Shown here in pieces: positions 36,160-45,969 of a DNA stretch of 64,000 nt. Position numbers and translations under genes: made by a program. The first letter of the stretch is position 1, and each line of letters starts with the position of its first letter. The DNA comes from Chryseolinea sp. H1M3-3 (GTDB taxonomy: Bacteria; Bacteroidota; Bacteroidia; Cytophagales; Cyclobacteriaceae): contig NZ_JARKMY010000003.1 in the NCBI RefSeq assembly GCF_029360725.1, forward strand, positions 33,781-97,780, in the 5' to 3' direction. The notes under the pieces were generated by a model. The model searched no databases. It was not told the origin of the DNA and worked only from the letters and a program-made list of their open reading frames with translations.

Positions 36160-38523
36160 ATGAAAAAACTATTTCTTATAGTATTCACTATAACTATATC
36201 CATAAACCTCTCCGGCCAACAACTCATTACAGGTTATGTATTCGACAATGAAACTAAGGAACCCCTGGTTGGAGCAAACATCATAATTCGCCCTACCCTG
36301 GAAGGGACTGCTACGAATGCGAACGGTCAATTTAACATTCAAACTACATCAATCACTGACACGCTTGAAGTATCATACATTGGGTACGACAAGCAACTGA
36401 TAAATAACATTTCACCGCAGCTTGCCGTGGCATTATCCCCATCCGTAAGCAATCTCCAGCAGATTGTGGTTACTGCAAATCGTGAAGCGGTGCTGCGTAC
36501 GGAAACCCCTGTCGCCATCAGCAAACTTTCTTCGGTCACAATCAATGACACAAAACCTGTGCTGATTGCAGAACTCATCAATAAGGTCCCCGGAGTCGTC
36601 ATGCTAAACTATAACAATGAGCAACACGCTATGGCTATCCGGCAACCGATGGGAACGTCGGCTTATTTTTTATATCTCGAAGACGGTGTTCCTGTAAGAC
36701 CCATGGGCGTTTTTAATCACAATGCACTGATTGAAATGAACGTCTTTGGTATTTCAAACATTGAAATTGTTAAAGGTCCAGCCTCTTCGTTGTACGGCCC
36801 TGAAGCAGTTGGCGGTGCCATAAACTTCATTACTCATCGGCCGACACCAATGCCCACCGCCAAACTTGGATTACAGGCTGATCAATGGGGATACAAACGT
36901 GTTCAATATGCAGCCGGCGGAACCGTTGCAAAGAAACTCGGCATATACCTGAGCGGTTTTCAGGGCTATCAACGCGATGCCTGGCAAACCTCTTCAGACT
37001 ATGATAAGTCATCGGTCAATTTAACCCTCGACTATCTTATCTCCGATAAGACAAAACTAATCGCAGCCTTTTCGGGTAATGAATATGATGCTGATATGGC
37101 CGGTAGTGTCGACAGTATTTCATTTTACAACAGGGAATATACGAGCACCACTGATTTTACATACAGAAAAGTTCATGCACAACGCACGAGATTTACGGTA
37201 TCACATCAATGGAATGGGCAGCAGGAAACTTCCATCACATTAGCATATCGCGACAACTACATTGAACAAAATCCGAACTATGGTATACGCTGGACGCCGG
37301 GTAGCACCACAGCATCGGGCGAACGAAACCGAAACAGCTTTTACAGCAAGGTAGCGTTGTTACAACATCGGATTAAGTTCAACTTCCTAGACGCAAAATT
37401 ATTGAGCGGCGGAAGCATCGATTATTCACCTACAAATTACTGGGCATATCGCATCGACCTGGCCGCTCAACTGCGTCCGGATGGCAAGTCAGTAGAAAAG
37501 TATACCATTGTTCAAGAGCGGCCCGACACCTATTTATCGAACTACCATGCTAACCTCAAAAATTACGCAGCGTATTCACAGTTCGAGATCAATCCACTGG
37601 AACGTCTAAAAATCACGTTGGGGTTGAGATATGATAACATGTCTTTTGATTATAAAAATTATCTGGATGCCAGCATCGGAAGCAAATCATACGAACAATT
37701 CACGCCGAAGATCGGTGCAACACTTGACCTGCTTCATGACAAAGGTTTGTACGTTAATTATAGTGAAGGATTTTCCCCGCCCGGCCTCACATCGATTTTC
37801 CGGAAAAAGCCCAATCCTTCGGGTGCAAATGAATTCTATTACAACCTGGAGCCGGCGAAGTTCAGCAATATCGAAATCGGCGGTTGGGGTGCATTCCTTG
37901 ACAACAAAATTTATCTCGACATCGCTGCTTATCAAATGATTGGACACAGCGAATTGCTAAACATACGCCAACCCGATAATTCAACCGATTATCAAAGTGC
38001 CGGAAAAACGATGCACCGCGGAATCGAATATGGGTTAACCTATAAACCGGATAACGAATGGTTTTTCAGGTTCGGGGGAACAAATGCAATACACCGTTTC
38101 GAAGATTTTAATGTGAGCAACCGAAGCACAGATGAAGTAAAAAATGTCAACGGCAAATACATGCCCCAATCACCCCGCTGGATTGCGAACAGTGAATTGA
38201 CATACAAGCCGCAATATATCAAAGGCTTCAGGATTTCGATAGAATGGCAACGCATAGGTTCCTGGTATCAAGATCAGGTTAACAATGTCAAATACGACGA
38301 CAAAGGTTTTCTCGGCCTAAAGGGCGTCAGCTACCTGAACTTCAGGACTGGCTATCAATGGAAGGACTTTGAAGTCTTCACCAACGTGATGAACCTAACG
38401 AATGAGCTGTATGCAAATGCTGCTACGCGAGGAAACTCGTCTTCAGATAGGACAACCTACACCCCTGCTGCACCACGTACGTTTGTATTCGGAATTCAAT
38501 ATACATTCACTGGCAAAAAATAA
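36160..38523 (+). CDS. TonB-dependent outer-membrane receptor with carboxypeptidase-regulatory-like domain
   Basis: 787 residues. Order: signal peptide (KKLFLIVFTITISINLSGQQ), regulatory-like sandwich (ITGYVFDNETKEPLVGANII to YIGYDKQLI), plug (VLIAELINKVPGVVMLNYNN, YFLYLEDGVPVRPMGVFNHN, NIEIVKGPASSLYGPEAVGG, AINFITHRPT) and a 22-strand barrel ending in FVFGIQYTFTGKK. The length and plug resemble siderophore/metal-type receptors rather than SusC. It imports a small ligand with TonB energy. The flanking Cys-containing proteins suggest a metal or metal-complex cargo, but that is only a hypothesis. It is followed after 9 bp by the BNR-repeat lipoprotein, so the two are one unit. Confidence 0.95.
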   Translation: MKKLFLIVFTITISINLSGQQLITGYVFDNETKEPLVGANIIIRPTLEGTATNANGQFNIQTTSITDTLEVSYIGYDKQLINNISPQLAVALSPSVSNLQQIVVTANREAVLRTETPVAISKLSSVTINDTKPVLIAELINKVPGVVMLNYNNEQHAMAIRQPMGTSAYFLYLEDGVPVRPMGVFNHNALIEMNVFGISNIEIVKGPASSLYGPEAVGGAINFITHRPTPMPTAKLGLQADQWGYKRVQYAAGGTVAKKLGIYLSGFQGYQRDAWQTSSDYDKSSVNLTLDYLISDKTKLIAAFSGNEYDADMAGSVDSISFYNREYTSTTDFTYRKVHAQRTRFTVSHQWNGQQETSITLAYRDNYIEQNPNYGIRWTPGSTTASGERNRNSFYSKVALLQHRIKFNFLDAKLLSGGSIDYSPTNYWAYRIDLAAQLRPDGKSVEKYTIVQERPDTYLSNYHANLKNYAAYSQFEINPLERLKITLGLRYDNMSFDYKNYLDASIGSKSYEQFTPKIGATLDLLHDKGLYVNYSEGFSPPGLTSIFRKKPNPSGANEFYYNLEPAKFSNIEIGGWGAFLDNKIYLDIAAYQMIGHSELLNIRQPDNSTDYQSAGKTMHRGIEYGLTYKPDNEWFFRFGGTNAIHRFEDFNVSNRSTDEVKNVNGKYMPQSPRWIANSELTYKPQYIKGFRISIEWQRIGSWYQDQVNNVKYDDKGFLGLKGVSYLNFRTGYQWKDFEVFTNVMNLTNELYANAATRGNSSSDRTTYTPAAPRTFVFGIQYTFTGKK

Positions 38524-38532
38524 TCTCGCACT

Positions 38533-39726
38533 ATGAAATACGGCATATACCTGATCTTTGCATCGTTATTACTTGTTGGTTGTTACAGTGAAAAAGTGCA
38601 TCAAAAGATTTCATCTGCAGAAAGCTCAGCGGAATCTGTTTACCTCACCCATGATACACAGGGCAATCCGGTAGTTGTATGGACCGAAAAAAAGAATGAT
38701 TCGCTGACGCTTTTTTATGCTGTATCAACCGACGGTGGTAAATCATTTTCTAAAAAAGTAAGTATTCCGATTTCTGCCGACGTAGCAACGCATGCGGAAG
38801 GGATGCCAAAAGTCGCATTTAAAAAAGACGGCAGCATCATTGCAGCTTATGAGAAGAAGGCACCTACCCAGCAGAATAAATATGCCGGCGCGATTTATTA
38901 CATGATGTCCGAAGATGGGGGCCAATCATGGACGGAGGAAAGATTTTTGCATAGCGATACAGTGGCTGGTCGAAGTAGATCCTATTTTGATATTGAACGG
39001 CTGCCCGACGGCGAGATCGGAGCATCATGGCTGGATATAAAATTAAACAACGCGACGGGTGGACGCTCGGTCCGGTTCGCGAGAACGATGAAATCAAAAG
39101 GTTTCGGCAATGAAATTCTAGTGGATTCATCCGCATGCCAGTGTTGCCGGATTGACGTCTATACTGATAAAAGCGAGAACATTTTCATAGCATACCGTGG
39201 CCTAAAGCGAGGTGATATGGGAAAGCAGATACGCGATATGATGATTGCAACATCCACCGATCATGGTGCAAGTTTTTCTTCTCCTTTATTAATCAGTGCA
39301 GACAATTGGAATATTGATGGATGTCCTCATACCGGACCCAGCTTATGCGGCAACAAGGCAGGCCTGCTTTCTTTGTGGTATACAGAAGGAAGTGGGACAG
39401 GAATTTATTATGCTCACAAACCCGAAGGCAAGCGCGAATTTTCTCAGCGACAGCTCATATCGAATGCAGGCCGCCATCCGCAGCTTTGCGCTAATGATAA
39501 TCGCATCGCGATGTTATGGGAGGAAAACATTGATAGCCTCGGAAAGTCAACAACGTTGATTAAATACCGGATCGTTAAAGATGGAACTGAAGTCGATAAA
39601 AACACCCTGACCCCCACCGATATGAATGCCTTTCTGCCGGTTATTACGCAAACAAAAGAAGGTTTTTTGAGTGCTTTTTTAATGGAAGAAAACAATATCG
39701 TTGGTGTATATTTTCGAAGGCTTTAG
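38533..39726 (+). CDS. BNR/Asp-box repeat lipoprotein (sialidase-like propeller)
   Basis: 397 residues. A lipoprotein signal (IFASLLLVGCYSE, lipobox LVGC) anchors it outside the inner membrane. It contains Asp-box repeats of a six-bladed propeller: SxDGGKSFS in VSTDGGKSFSKKV, MSEDGGQSWTEERF and TSTDHGASFSSPL. No complete sialidase triad of arginines was recognised, so catalysis is doubtful. The segment SSACQCCRIDVYTD has three closely spaced cysteines (CxCC), a likely metal or disulfide site. Encoded 9 bp after the TonB receptor, it probably binds the same ligand at the surface. Confidence 0.82.
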   Translation: MKYGIYLIFASLLLVGCYSEKVHQKISSAESSAESVYLTHDTQGNPVVVWTEKKNDSLTLFYAVSTDGGKSFSKKVSIPISADVATHAEGMPKVAFKKDGSIIAAYEKKAPTQQNKYAGAIYYMMSEDGGQSWTEERFLHSDTVAGRSRSYFDIERLPDGEIGASWLDIKLNNATGGRSVRFARTMKSKGFGNEILVDSSACQCCRIDVYTDKSENIFIAYRGLKRGDMGKQIRDMMIATSTDHGASFSSPLLISADNWNIDGCPHTGPSLCGNKAGLLSLWYTEGSGTGIYYAHKPEGKREFSQRQLISNAGRHPQLCANDNRIAMLWEENIDSLGKSTTLIKYRIVKDGTEVDKNTLTPTDMNAFLPVITQTKEGFLSAFLMEENNIVGVYFRRL

Positions 39727-40042
39727 ATTTCGAGAGAAAAAAGGTTTTTGCAGAGGCCCTGCAAATAATGCCGGGAAACGACTAACAAACACCGAATCCA
39801 GTACAAGCCAGACTCAGCGAACCATCAATTGTCTCAGGTGTTAGTTTTCTCAATTTGAAGAAGACTTTCTATCTAATTTTAAGGCCGGGGATTCGCGATA
39901 ACCTTCCTTGTCCCACCATGTCCACCCGCCACAATTTTCAAAATTTTTAAACTGAGATAAATGTACTTGAAAATTTGAATGAAAGGATTTTGCATCCTCA
40001 AACGCTGCGACTCGGATATTTCTTGTCTCATAATGTTTTTGT
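39727..40042. other. Intergenic region between convergent genes
   Basis: About 315 bases. TTGCAG (39748-39753) and CTGCAA (39759-39764) make a 6-bp hairpin shortly after the BNR gene, without a T-run on the plus side. No gene is supported. Confidence 0.4.
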
Positions 40043-41503
40043 TTATTCGGGAATTAACCACCAAAAGGGTTTCATCTTTGCTTTATATAAAAAGGCATAG
40101 TGGAGTGTCAGTTTTAGCCAATGGCCGGCAAGCCCGATGTCTCCAAAAGTTTTCTTTAAATCTCTTCCCCCGGTATTCTTATACTTATTATAGTTGGGGA
40201 CGATTGGATAAGTAGTCATGCTGATGCCGCTTCCACTGGTTGTTCCATAACCCGCCGAAGCAATACAAGCTGCGCCCATGTTTCCCAGGGAGCCCTTATG
40301 GTTCAGCGTCATGTTACCTTGCTTGATAGCATCTATAATATTGTCCGCCACTAGTTTTGCGGTGATGCCCGATGGCATACCAGTTCGGGGCGGAGAGGGA
40401 AATATATCTGTCCCGTTTTTACTTTTTCTTGGCTTCGAAATGGCATGCGGCGGAGCAAAGGCGATGCCCGGCGCAAAGATATTCGGGTAACTTGGGTTCT
40501 GATATGTTTCCGGCCAATCCTGAACGGTCCATTCTTCATAAGGTTTTGCTGTGTAGTCAGCATCAACAATCATAAAGCCTTTGAACAACTTTTCCGTAAT
40601 GTCTTTATTGTCCTTGTCAAAAGCTTTAAAGCCATGTCCCGAGAATGCTGGAATGAGCATGGCAAAATCAAACTCCTCTGTTTTATATTCACCTTCCAGA
40701 TTTTCATAATGGGCTTTCCCATCTTCCATTTTGAAAACTCCAGCACCCAAAATCCATTTGATCCCTCTGTCCCTGAAAATCATCTCTACCATATCACTGG
40801 ATTTCAATGTACTGTTTCCATAGGTCAGGAGCATTCCATCCATTCCAAAATCACCTAGTGTATACTCGTTTGAAATCCAGGTGATTTCTACTTTATCCCT
40901 AACGCCTAATCTTACTAATTCCCTCTCAACATTTAGGATATATTCAAATGCTGCTCCTTGACAAGTGGCCTTGGCATGCCCCGTACCAATGAGAATCTTC
41001 GCCCTCGAATTGGATTTTTTAATTCTTTCGACTAATGCATTCAAGCCTGTTGATGCTTGCTCAGCATGATCGTATGTGCAAACCGAAAATGCTTTGTTCG
41101 TTCCGGGCTTTAGCCCTTCCGTTAACTCAAATGCAAGCTTCGGTCCTGTGGCATTGATCAGAAAATCGTACGTTACTTTTTCCTGTATTCCTGCCTTTTC
41201 GCCAAATACATATTCAACCAAGACATAGGGTTTGTTCTGGGAAGCATCGCCTTCCGGATGGAATGATACTGCTTTCGCTTGCTTGTAACCAATCCCCTTT
41301 TTTCTGTAAACAGGTTCTAGGGGGAAAAATACATCCTTAGGTTTCATTCGTCCAATCCCAACCCAGATATTGGACGGAACCCATTGATAGTTTCGGTTGG
41401 GTGAGACCACCAGCACTTCATGATCTTTAGGAAGCTTGCGTCGTAGATGGGCTGCAGCTACATGACCTCCAATCCCTGCGCCAAGCACTACTATTTTTGA
41501 CAT
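40043..41503 (-). CDS. sqr: Sulfide:quinone oxidoreductase-like flavoprotein
   Basis: 486 residues of the two-dinucleotide-binding flavoprotein family. The FAD-binding GxGxxG is at the N-terminus (VVLGAGIGGHVAAAHL). Three conserved cysteines fit the SQR active site: C142 (FSVCTYDHAEQ), C181 (GHAKATCQGAA) and C413 (MGAACIASAGYG). The quinone-side C-terminus with LTLHYAFLYKAKMKPFWWLI would attach to the membrane. SQR oxidises sulfide and passes electrons to the quinone pool. It lies 42 bp downstream of a peroxiredoxin on the same strand, suggesting joint sulfide/oxidative stress protection. A homologous flavocytochrome or NADH dehydrogenase-like role is less likely given the cysteines. Confidence 0.85.
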   Translation of the reverse strand: MSKIVVLGAGIGGHVAAAHLRRKLPKDHEVLVVSPNRNYQWVPSNIWVGIGRMKPKDVFFPLEPVYRKKGIGYKQAKAVSFHPEGDASQNKPYVLVEYVFGEKAGIQEKVTYDFLINATGPKLAFELTEGLKPGTNKAFSVCTYDHAEQASTGLNALVERIKKSNSRAKILIGTGHAKATCQGAAFEYILNVERELVRLGVRDKVEITWISNEYTLGDFGMDGMLLTYGNSTLKSSDMVEMIFRDRGIKWILGAGVFKMEDGKAHYENLEGEYKTEEFDFAMLIPAFSGHGFKAFDKDNKDITEKLFKGFMIVDADYTAKPYEEWTVQDWPETYQNPSYPNIFAPGIAFAPPHAISKPRKSKNGTDIFPSPPRTGMPSGITAKLVADNIIDAIKQGNMTLNHKGSLGNMGAACIASAGYGTTSGSGISMTTYPIVPNYNKYKNTGGRDLKKTFGDIGLAGHWLKLTLHYAFLYKAKMKPFWWLIPE

Positions 41504-41545
41504 AGTAATTAATTTTACAGATGATTATTCGAAAAAAGATTCTCC

Positions 41546-42238
41546 TTAAACTTCCTCCAATTTCAACTCCTTCGTACAGAAAAACCAATCGTAGCACTTT
41601 ACTCCTTTCGTCGCACTTTCCATTCGTTCTTTGGCGACGCCACATGAACCAGCTGGAGGTACAATTACATCATCGCCGGGATGCCAATCAGCGGGTGTTG
41701 CAATGCTGTGTTTATCGGCAGTCTGCATGGCTATCAAGGCACGCATCAGTTCGTCAAAATTTCTGCCCAACGACAACGGATAATAAATAATGGCGCGTAT
41801 TGTTCCTTTAGGATCAATAAAAAATACCGCCCTTACTGCCTTTGTGGAACTCTCCCCCGGTTGTATCATTCCATACTTCTTCGCAACGTTCATAGTGATG
41901 TCTTCAATCAATGGAAATTTCACCTCCACATTTTTCATACCCTTGTATTCGATCTTGTCTTTAATAGTCCGTAGCCATGCGATATGACTGTACAGTCCGT
42001 CAACAGATAATCCTACCAACTGACAGTTGTGTTTATTGAACTCTTGCTCCAATTTTGCAAACGTCATAAATTCAGAAGTACAAACCGGTGTAAAATCTGC
42101 CGGGTGACTAAAAAGAATTACCCACTTACCCTCGTAATCGCCAGGGAAGTTAAGTTCACCTTGTGTGGTGATTGCCCTAAATGCAGGAGCTTTATCCCCA
42201 ATTCTGGGCATTGCTACTACTGATTCTATTGTTTCCAT
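41546..42238 (-). CDS. Peroxiredoxin of the Prx6/archaeal type
   Basis: 230 residues, cytoplasmic. The peroxidatic cysteine is C53 in FSHPADFTPVCTSEF, the universal peroxiredoxin motif PxxxTxxC. The long C-terminal arm (DDVIVPPAGSCGVAKERM, GVKCYDWFFCTKELKLEE) carries three more cysteines, one of which may be the resolving partner, as in archaeal Prx6-like enzymes. The arginine of RAVFFIDPKGTIRAI completes the active site. It reduces hydrogen peroxide and organic peroxides. It is the first gene of an operon with the SQR-like gene. Confidence 0.93.
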   Translation of the reverse strand: METIESVVAMPRIGDKAPAFRAITTQGELNFPGDYEGKWVILFSHPADFTPVCTSEFMTFAKLEQEFNKHNCQLVGLSVDGLYSHIAWLRTIKDKIEYKGMKNVEVKFPLIEDITMNVAKKYGMIQPGESSTKAVRAVFFIDPKGTIRAIIYYPLSLGRNFDELMRALIAMQTADKHSIATPADWHPGDDVIVPPAGSCGVAKERMESATKGVKCYDWFFCTKELKLEEV

Positions 42239-42628
42239 ATTTTATATTTTCTTTGACTGTAATTTTTTTGCTGTGAACACTCACCTATTCAAAATTGAAT
42301 TTTTATGTTCTATGAATTGGTAACTTAAGTCACACAGAAAATATGATTCTTGTCATAATTATTGTTTAGAGAAATGGGCTAACGTCCTAGAAGGTGTGCG
42401 GGGTTTCGTTACAAAAAAATAACTACTGCACGCGTGCAACCTACCAGGTTCTTGCGGCGTCTTATGCATAAATCACTTATGTATTGGGCATTTACTACAA
42501 TAAAAATATCAGATGCTTACACCACCAGGCAAAGTTCAATCTGAATACCATGTATTGGTGTCGGGTGATTTTTATTCAAAGCATGAGAAGCGTGCTGTAG
42601 CTAAAATTGAGTTAACACTATACTCACC
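42239..42628. other. Divergent intergenic region
   Basis: About 390 bases between the peroxiredoxin and FtsX genes. No gene is seen. It holds the ATTCAA/TTGAAT palindrome at 42287-42300 and the Crp/Fnr-like site listed separately. Confidence 0.45.
42342..42357. promoter_or_regulatory. Crp/Fnr-type inverted repeat upstream of the peroxiredoxin-SQR operon
   Basis: TATGA-N6-TCATA matches the spacing and half-site style of Crp/Fnr-family operators (TGTGA-N6-TCACA). It is about 105 bp upstream of the peroxiredoxin start, so control by oxygen or another signal is possible. No Crp/Fnr gene is in the window. Confidence 0.4.
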
Positions 42629-45343
42629 ATGGCTGAATTGACCAAAGCCAATATCGATTACATCATCAAAGACCTCCATTACCGCGGCATCGTACTGGAG
42701 GATTTTGATGATGAGATCATCGACCACGTCTGCAGCGCCGTGGAAGAACAGATGCATTCAGGAAAAAAATTCGTTGACGCATACCATGCTGCCCTGCGAT
42801 CATTCGGCAATACCGATGGGTTGCAAGACGCCCAAAAACAAGTTATTCATATCCGAACAAAATCATCTCCTATGCTTAAGAGTTATTTTCTCCTCGCCCT
42901 GCGCAATCACCTCAGGAACAAGTTTTACACTGCCATCAATGTTGCAGGACTCGCCATCGGCATTGCTTCCTGTCTCATCATCATGCTTTTCGTCAAGCAC
43001 GAAACCGCCTACGACAGCTTTAACGTTAAGGCTGAGCGCATTTACCGCGTCAATACAGAACTTCGTTTTGGAGCCGTGCACAAGCGGCTTGCGTTGGCGG
43101 GTGCCCAATTGAATGATCTCTTTCTTCAGAACTACCCGGAAATAGAATCTGCCGTAAGGCTATGGGATTGGGGACCACGTTATGTTCGCCGTCCCGAAGT
43201 TCATGAACGTGTCTATGAAGATGTTGTGTGGGCCGACAGTACTTTATTCATGGTCTTTACCATTCCGTTGCTGGAAGGTGACGCCCGCTCAGCACTCACC
43301 GAACCTAACACCGTCGCGATCAGCAGTACAATGGCAAAGAAATATTTCCCGGAAGGTAATGCCGTGGGTAAATCCCTGATTATTGATGAAGACGTGAACA
43401 CGCGTGTCACCGCAGTTTTTGAAGACCTTCCCGGGAACAGTCACTTTCACTTCGACATGTTCCGTTCAATCGTGGAGCTGCCCGAAGCAAAGAACATGAG
43501 CCTGATAGGCGGAGGCTGGATGAACCTCTATCTGCTGCTTCGTGAAGGTGCTGACCCGCACCTGCTCGAAGCAAAGTTTCCGACCTTTATCGAAAAGTAC
43601 GTAGGCCCCCAGTTGGCAGACGCGCTACAAGGAGATTTCACTATGGATAAATTCAAGTCACAGGGAAATTCATGGTCATATTGGCTAACGCCTTTGCGTG
43701 ATATTCATCTTCATTCCGACCTGGAAGGCGAGCTCGATGCAAATGGAAACATCACTTATGTTTACTTGTTTGCGGCCATTGCTCTTTTTATCCTCATCGT
43801 TGCCTGCATCAATTTCATGAATCTTTCTACTGCGCGATCTGCCAATCGCGCCCGCGAAGTGGGGATACGCAAAGTAATGGGGTCACTGCGGACGCATTTG
43901 GTGCGTCAATTCCTTACGGAATCGTTCGTCCTTAGCTTCGTCGCCTTTGTCCTGGCTGTGGGCATCGCCTGGTTGTCATTACCGGTCTTCAATGATCTGG
44001 CCCTTAAACAACTTTCCTTGCCGTTTAGTGAACCTTATTTTTACCTCGCCATGGTGATCGCGCTCGTAATCGTTGGATTTTGTGCCGGACTGTATCCATC
44101 TTTTTTTCTCTCGTCGTTCAAACCCGTCAATGTGTTAAAAGGAAAACTGGCGCTTGGCACCAAAAGCGGTATTGTACGAAGTAGCCTGGTTGTATTTCAA
44201 TTTGTCATTTCCATATTCCTTCTGGTGGGAACCATTGCAATTCAGAAGCAGCTGCATTATGTGCAGGATACAAAGATCGGATTCAAAAAAGATCAGGTCC
44301 TCGTTGTTCGTCAGGCAGGGTTCCTTAAGAATCACATTCAGGCCTTTAAAGATGAGGCACTACAAAATAGTTTTATTACCGCCGGCACGATCACAGGCTA
44401 TTTACCCGTAGACGGTACGTGGCGTAACAACAATACCTATTGGCCCGAGGGAAGGATCCCGACCGGAGAGGATGTTGAAGACATGGTTTCTATGCAGGGC
44501 TGGCACGTAGACTACGATTATGTAACTACACTGGGAATGAGCATCAAGGCCGGAAGAAATTTTTCACCTGAATTCCTGTCCGACTCTACCGAAAGCGTTG
44601 TATTGAATGAATCAGCAGTAGAAAAATTTGAGTTAGGTCCCAATCCGCTCGGTAAAAAGATCAGCTCGTTTACCGGTGAACGTCCTGATGGTTCACCCGA
44701 TCCCAATTCCGTGAAGTCGTGGACGGTGATCGGCGTTGTGAAAGATTTTCATTTTGCCAATATGCGTGAAAATATTGCGCCGCTGGGTTTGTTCCTGCAG
44801 CGCTCTGACGGCTACGTAGCGTTTCGCTTTGAAAGCAAAAGCACGCAGGCGGTGCTAAATAAGATTGAAACGCTTTGGAAAAAATTTGCACCCGGCAATG
44901 CATTTGAATACACTTTCCTCGACGAAGATTACGGAAAAATGTATGATGCTGAGAAAAGACTTGCCACCATCTTTGGGGTATTTGCCGGTCTGGCTATCAT
45001 CATAGCTTGCCTGGGGTTGTTCGCCTTAGCAGCCTTCACGGCAGAACAACGTACCAAAGAAATCGGCATACGCAAAACACTGGGGGCGTCCGTCAATAGT
45101 ATCGTGTTCCTGCTCTCCAGGGAATATGGCAAGCTCGTGCTCATTGCTTTTGTCGTGAGCACGCCTGTTGCGTGGTACGGTGTACAGTGGTGGTTACAAA
45201 GCTATTCGTACCGTGCCACCATTGGCTTCAGTGTGTACGCGCTGGCGGGAGGTACTGCACTCCTGATTGCCCTGCTTACTATTGGCTATCAATGCATCCG
45301 CGCAGCCATGATGAATCCAGCGCGGTCGTTGCGGAGTGAGTAG
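42629..45343 (+). CDS. FtsX/MacB-like ABC permease with a different N-terminal prefix domain
   Basis: 904 residues. The first 80 (AELTKANIDYIIKDLHYRGI, IIDHVCSAVEEQMHSGKKFV, DAYHAALRSFGNTDG) are the helical permease-prefix type 1, unlike the prefix of the PadR-linked permeases. Two MacB-core/FtsX halves follow (INVAGLAIGIASCLIIMLF, NFMNLSTARSANRAREVGIR, KVMGSLRTHLVRQFLTES, then EQRTKEIGIRKTLGASVNSI and the end AAMMNPARSLRSE). It has no PadR gene and no ATPase gene next to it and stands alone between the peroxiredoxin and an unknown gene. Transport substrate unknown. Confidence 0.92.
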   Translation: MAELTKANIDYIIKDLHYRGIVLEDFDDEIIDHVCSAVEEQMHSGKKFVDAYHAALRSFGNTDGLQDAQKQVIHIRTKSSPMLKSYFLLALRNHLRNKFYTAINVAGLAIGIASCLIIMLFVKHETAYDSFNVKAERIYRVNTELRFGAVHKRLALAGAQLNDLFLQNYPEIESAVRLWDWGPRYVRRPEVHERVYEDVVWADSTLFMVFTIPLLEGDARSALTEPNTVAISSTMAKKYFPEGNAVGKSLIIDEDVNTRVTAVFEDLPGNSHFHFDMFRSIVELPEAKNMSLIGGGWMNLYLLLREGADPHLLEAKFPTFIEKYVGPQLADALQGDFTMDKFKSQGNSWSYWLTPLRDIHLHSDLEGELDANGNITYVYLFAAIALFILIVACINFMNLSTARSANRAREVGIRKVMGSLRTHLVRQFLTESFVLSFVAFVLAVGIAWLSLPVFNDLALKQLSLPFSEPYFYLAMVIALVIVGFCAGLYPSFFLSSFKPVNVLKGKLALGTKSGIVRSSLVVFQFVISIFLLVGTIAIQKQLHYVQDTKIGFKKDQVLVVRQAGFLKNHIQAFKDEALQNSFITAGTITGYLPVDGTWRNNNTYWPEGRIPTGEDVEDMVSMQGWHVDYDYVTTLGMSIKAGRNFSPEFLSDSTESVVLNESAVEKFELGPNPLGKKISSFTGERPDGSPDPNSVKSWTVIGVVKDFHFANMRENIAPLGLFLQRSDGYVAFRFESKSTQAVLNKIETLWKKFAPGNAFEYTFLDEDYGKMYDAEKRLATIFGVFAGLAIIIACLGLFALAAFTAEQRTKEIGIRKTLGASVNSIVFLLSREYGKLVLIAFVVSTPVAWYGVQWWLQSYSYRATIGFSVYALAGGTALLIALLTIGYQCIRAAMMNPARSLRSE

Positions 45344-45408
45344 TTGGCAGGTAGGTAGTCTGGTGAATTGGTAATCAGGGTGATCGGTAATCGATGGATG
45401 ATCCCGAT

Positions 45409-45969
45409 TTATAAAACCCGTTCGAGTGTCGATGTTCTGCCTTGTCGGTCGCGGGCGGTTACTATAAGCCTGGAACCTTGTACCTGGGTGTTGTCAACCT
45501 TTGCCAGGTACCGCCATTTAGGTTCCCGTACAACGGCCTTTCCCGATTCAAGCAAGGTACCATCGAATGCCAGAATTTGTACCTCGATTTCCGTGATCTT
45601 GTACGGCGTCAGCGAAGTTATCGTGACCTGGTCGCCGGCTTTTCCATGGTAGGCAGTCGTATTCAATCCTCCTATTTCCGGTGGGGTGAGGAAATCGGTG
45701 CAAGCTGCCAGGTAGGCGCTTCTAAACCCCTGTAACTTTGCCATGAGCTGGTAATACTGGTTGACCTGTGGATTTAACAACACCTGGGAGGCGTACATCG
45801 ATGCCTGAGAAAATTTATCTCTCATTTCCAATTGTCGTGTGCTCGGTGGTGCTGAAGAAACACCGCGCCTTGCAAAAAACGTTTTGCCACCGATCTGGCG
45901 AAACGTAATGTCTTCGCCATACTTGCCACTGAATCCTTGTGTAACAAGGTTATTTTTAACTTTTCCCAT
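45409..45969 (-). CDS. Conserved protein of unknown function, Bacteroidota type
   Basis: 186 residues, no signal peptide. The start (KVKNNLVTQGFSGKYGEDIT, FRQIGGKTFFARR) resembles a family I know only as hypothetical proteins with an SGK-VFRQ beginning. The middle is helical (STRQLEMRDKFSQASMYASQ, NQYYQLMAKLQGFRSAYLAA) and ends in beta-rich DQVTITSLTPYKITEIEVQI and RLIVTARDRQG. No catalytic residues can be assigned. It converges with the FtsX permease. Confidence 0.7.
   Translation of the reverse strand: MGKVKNNLVTQGFSGKYGEDITFRQIGGKTFFARRGVSSAPPSTRQLEMRDKFSQASMYASQVLLNPQVNQYYQLMAKLQGFRSAYLAACTDFLTPPEIGGLNTTAYHGKAGDQVTITSLTPYKITEIEVQILAFDGTLLESGKAVVREPKWRYLAKVDNTQVQGSRLIVTARDRQGRTSTLERVL

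Noticed and set aside
38533..39726. Active sialidase
   Set aside because: Asp-boxes are present, but the arginine triad and other catalytic residues of sialidases were not identified; the propeller alone does not show activity.
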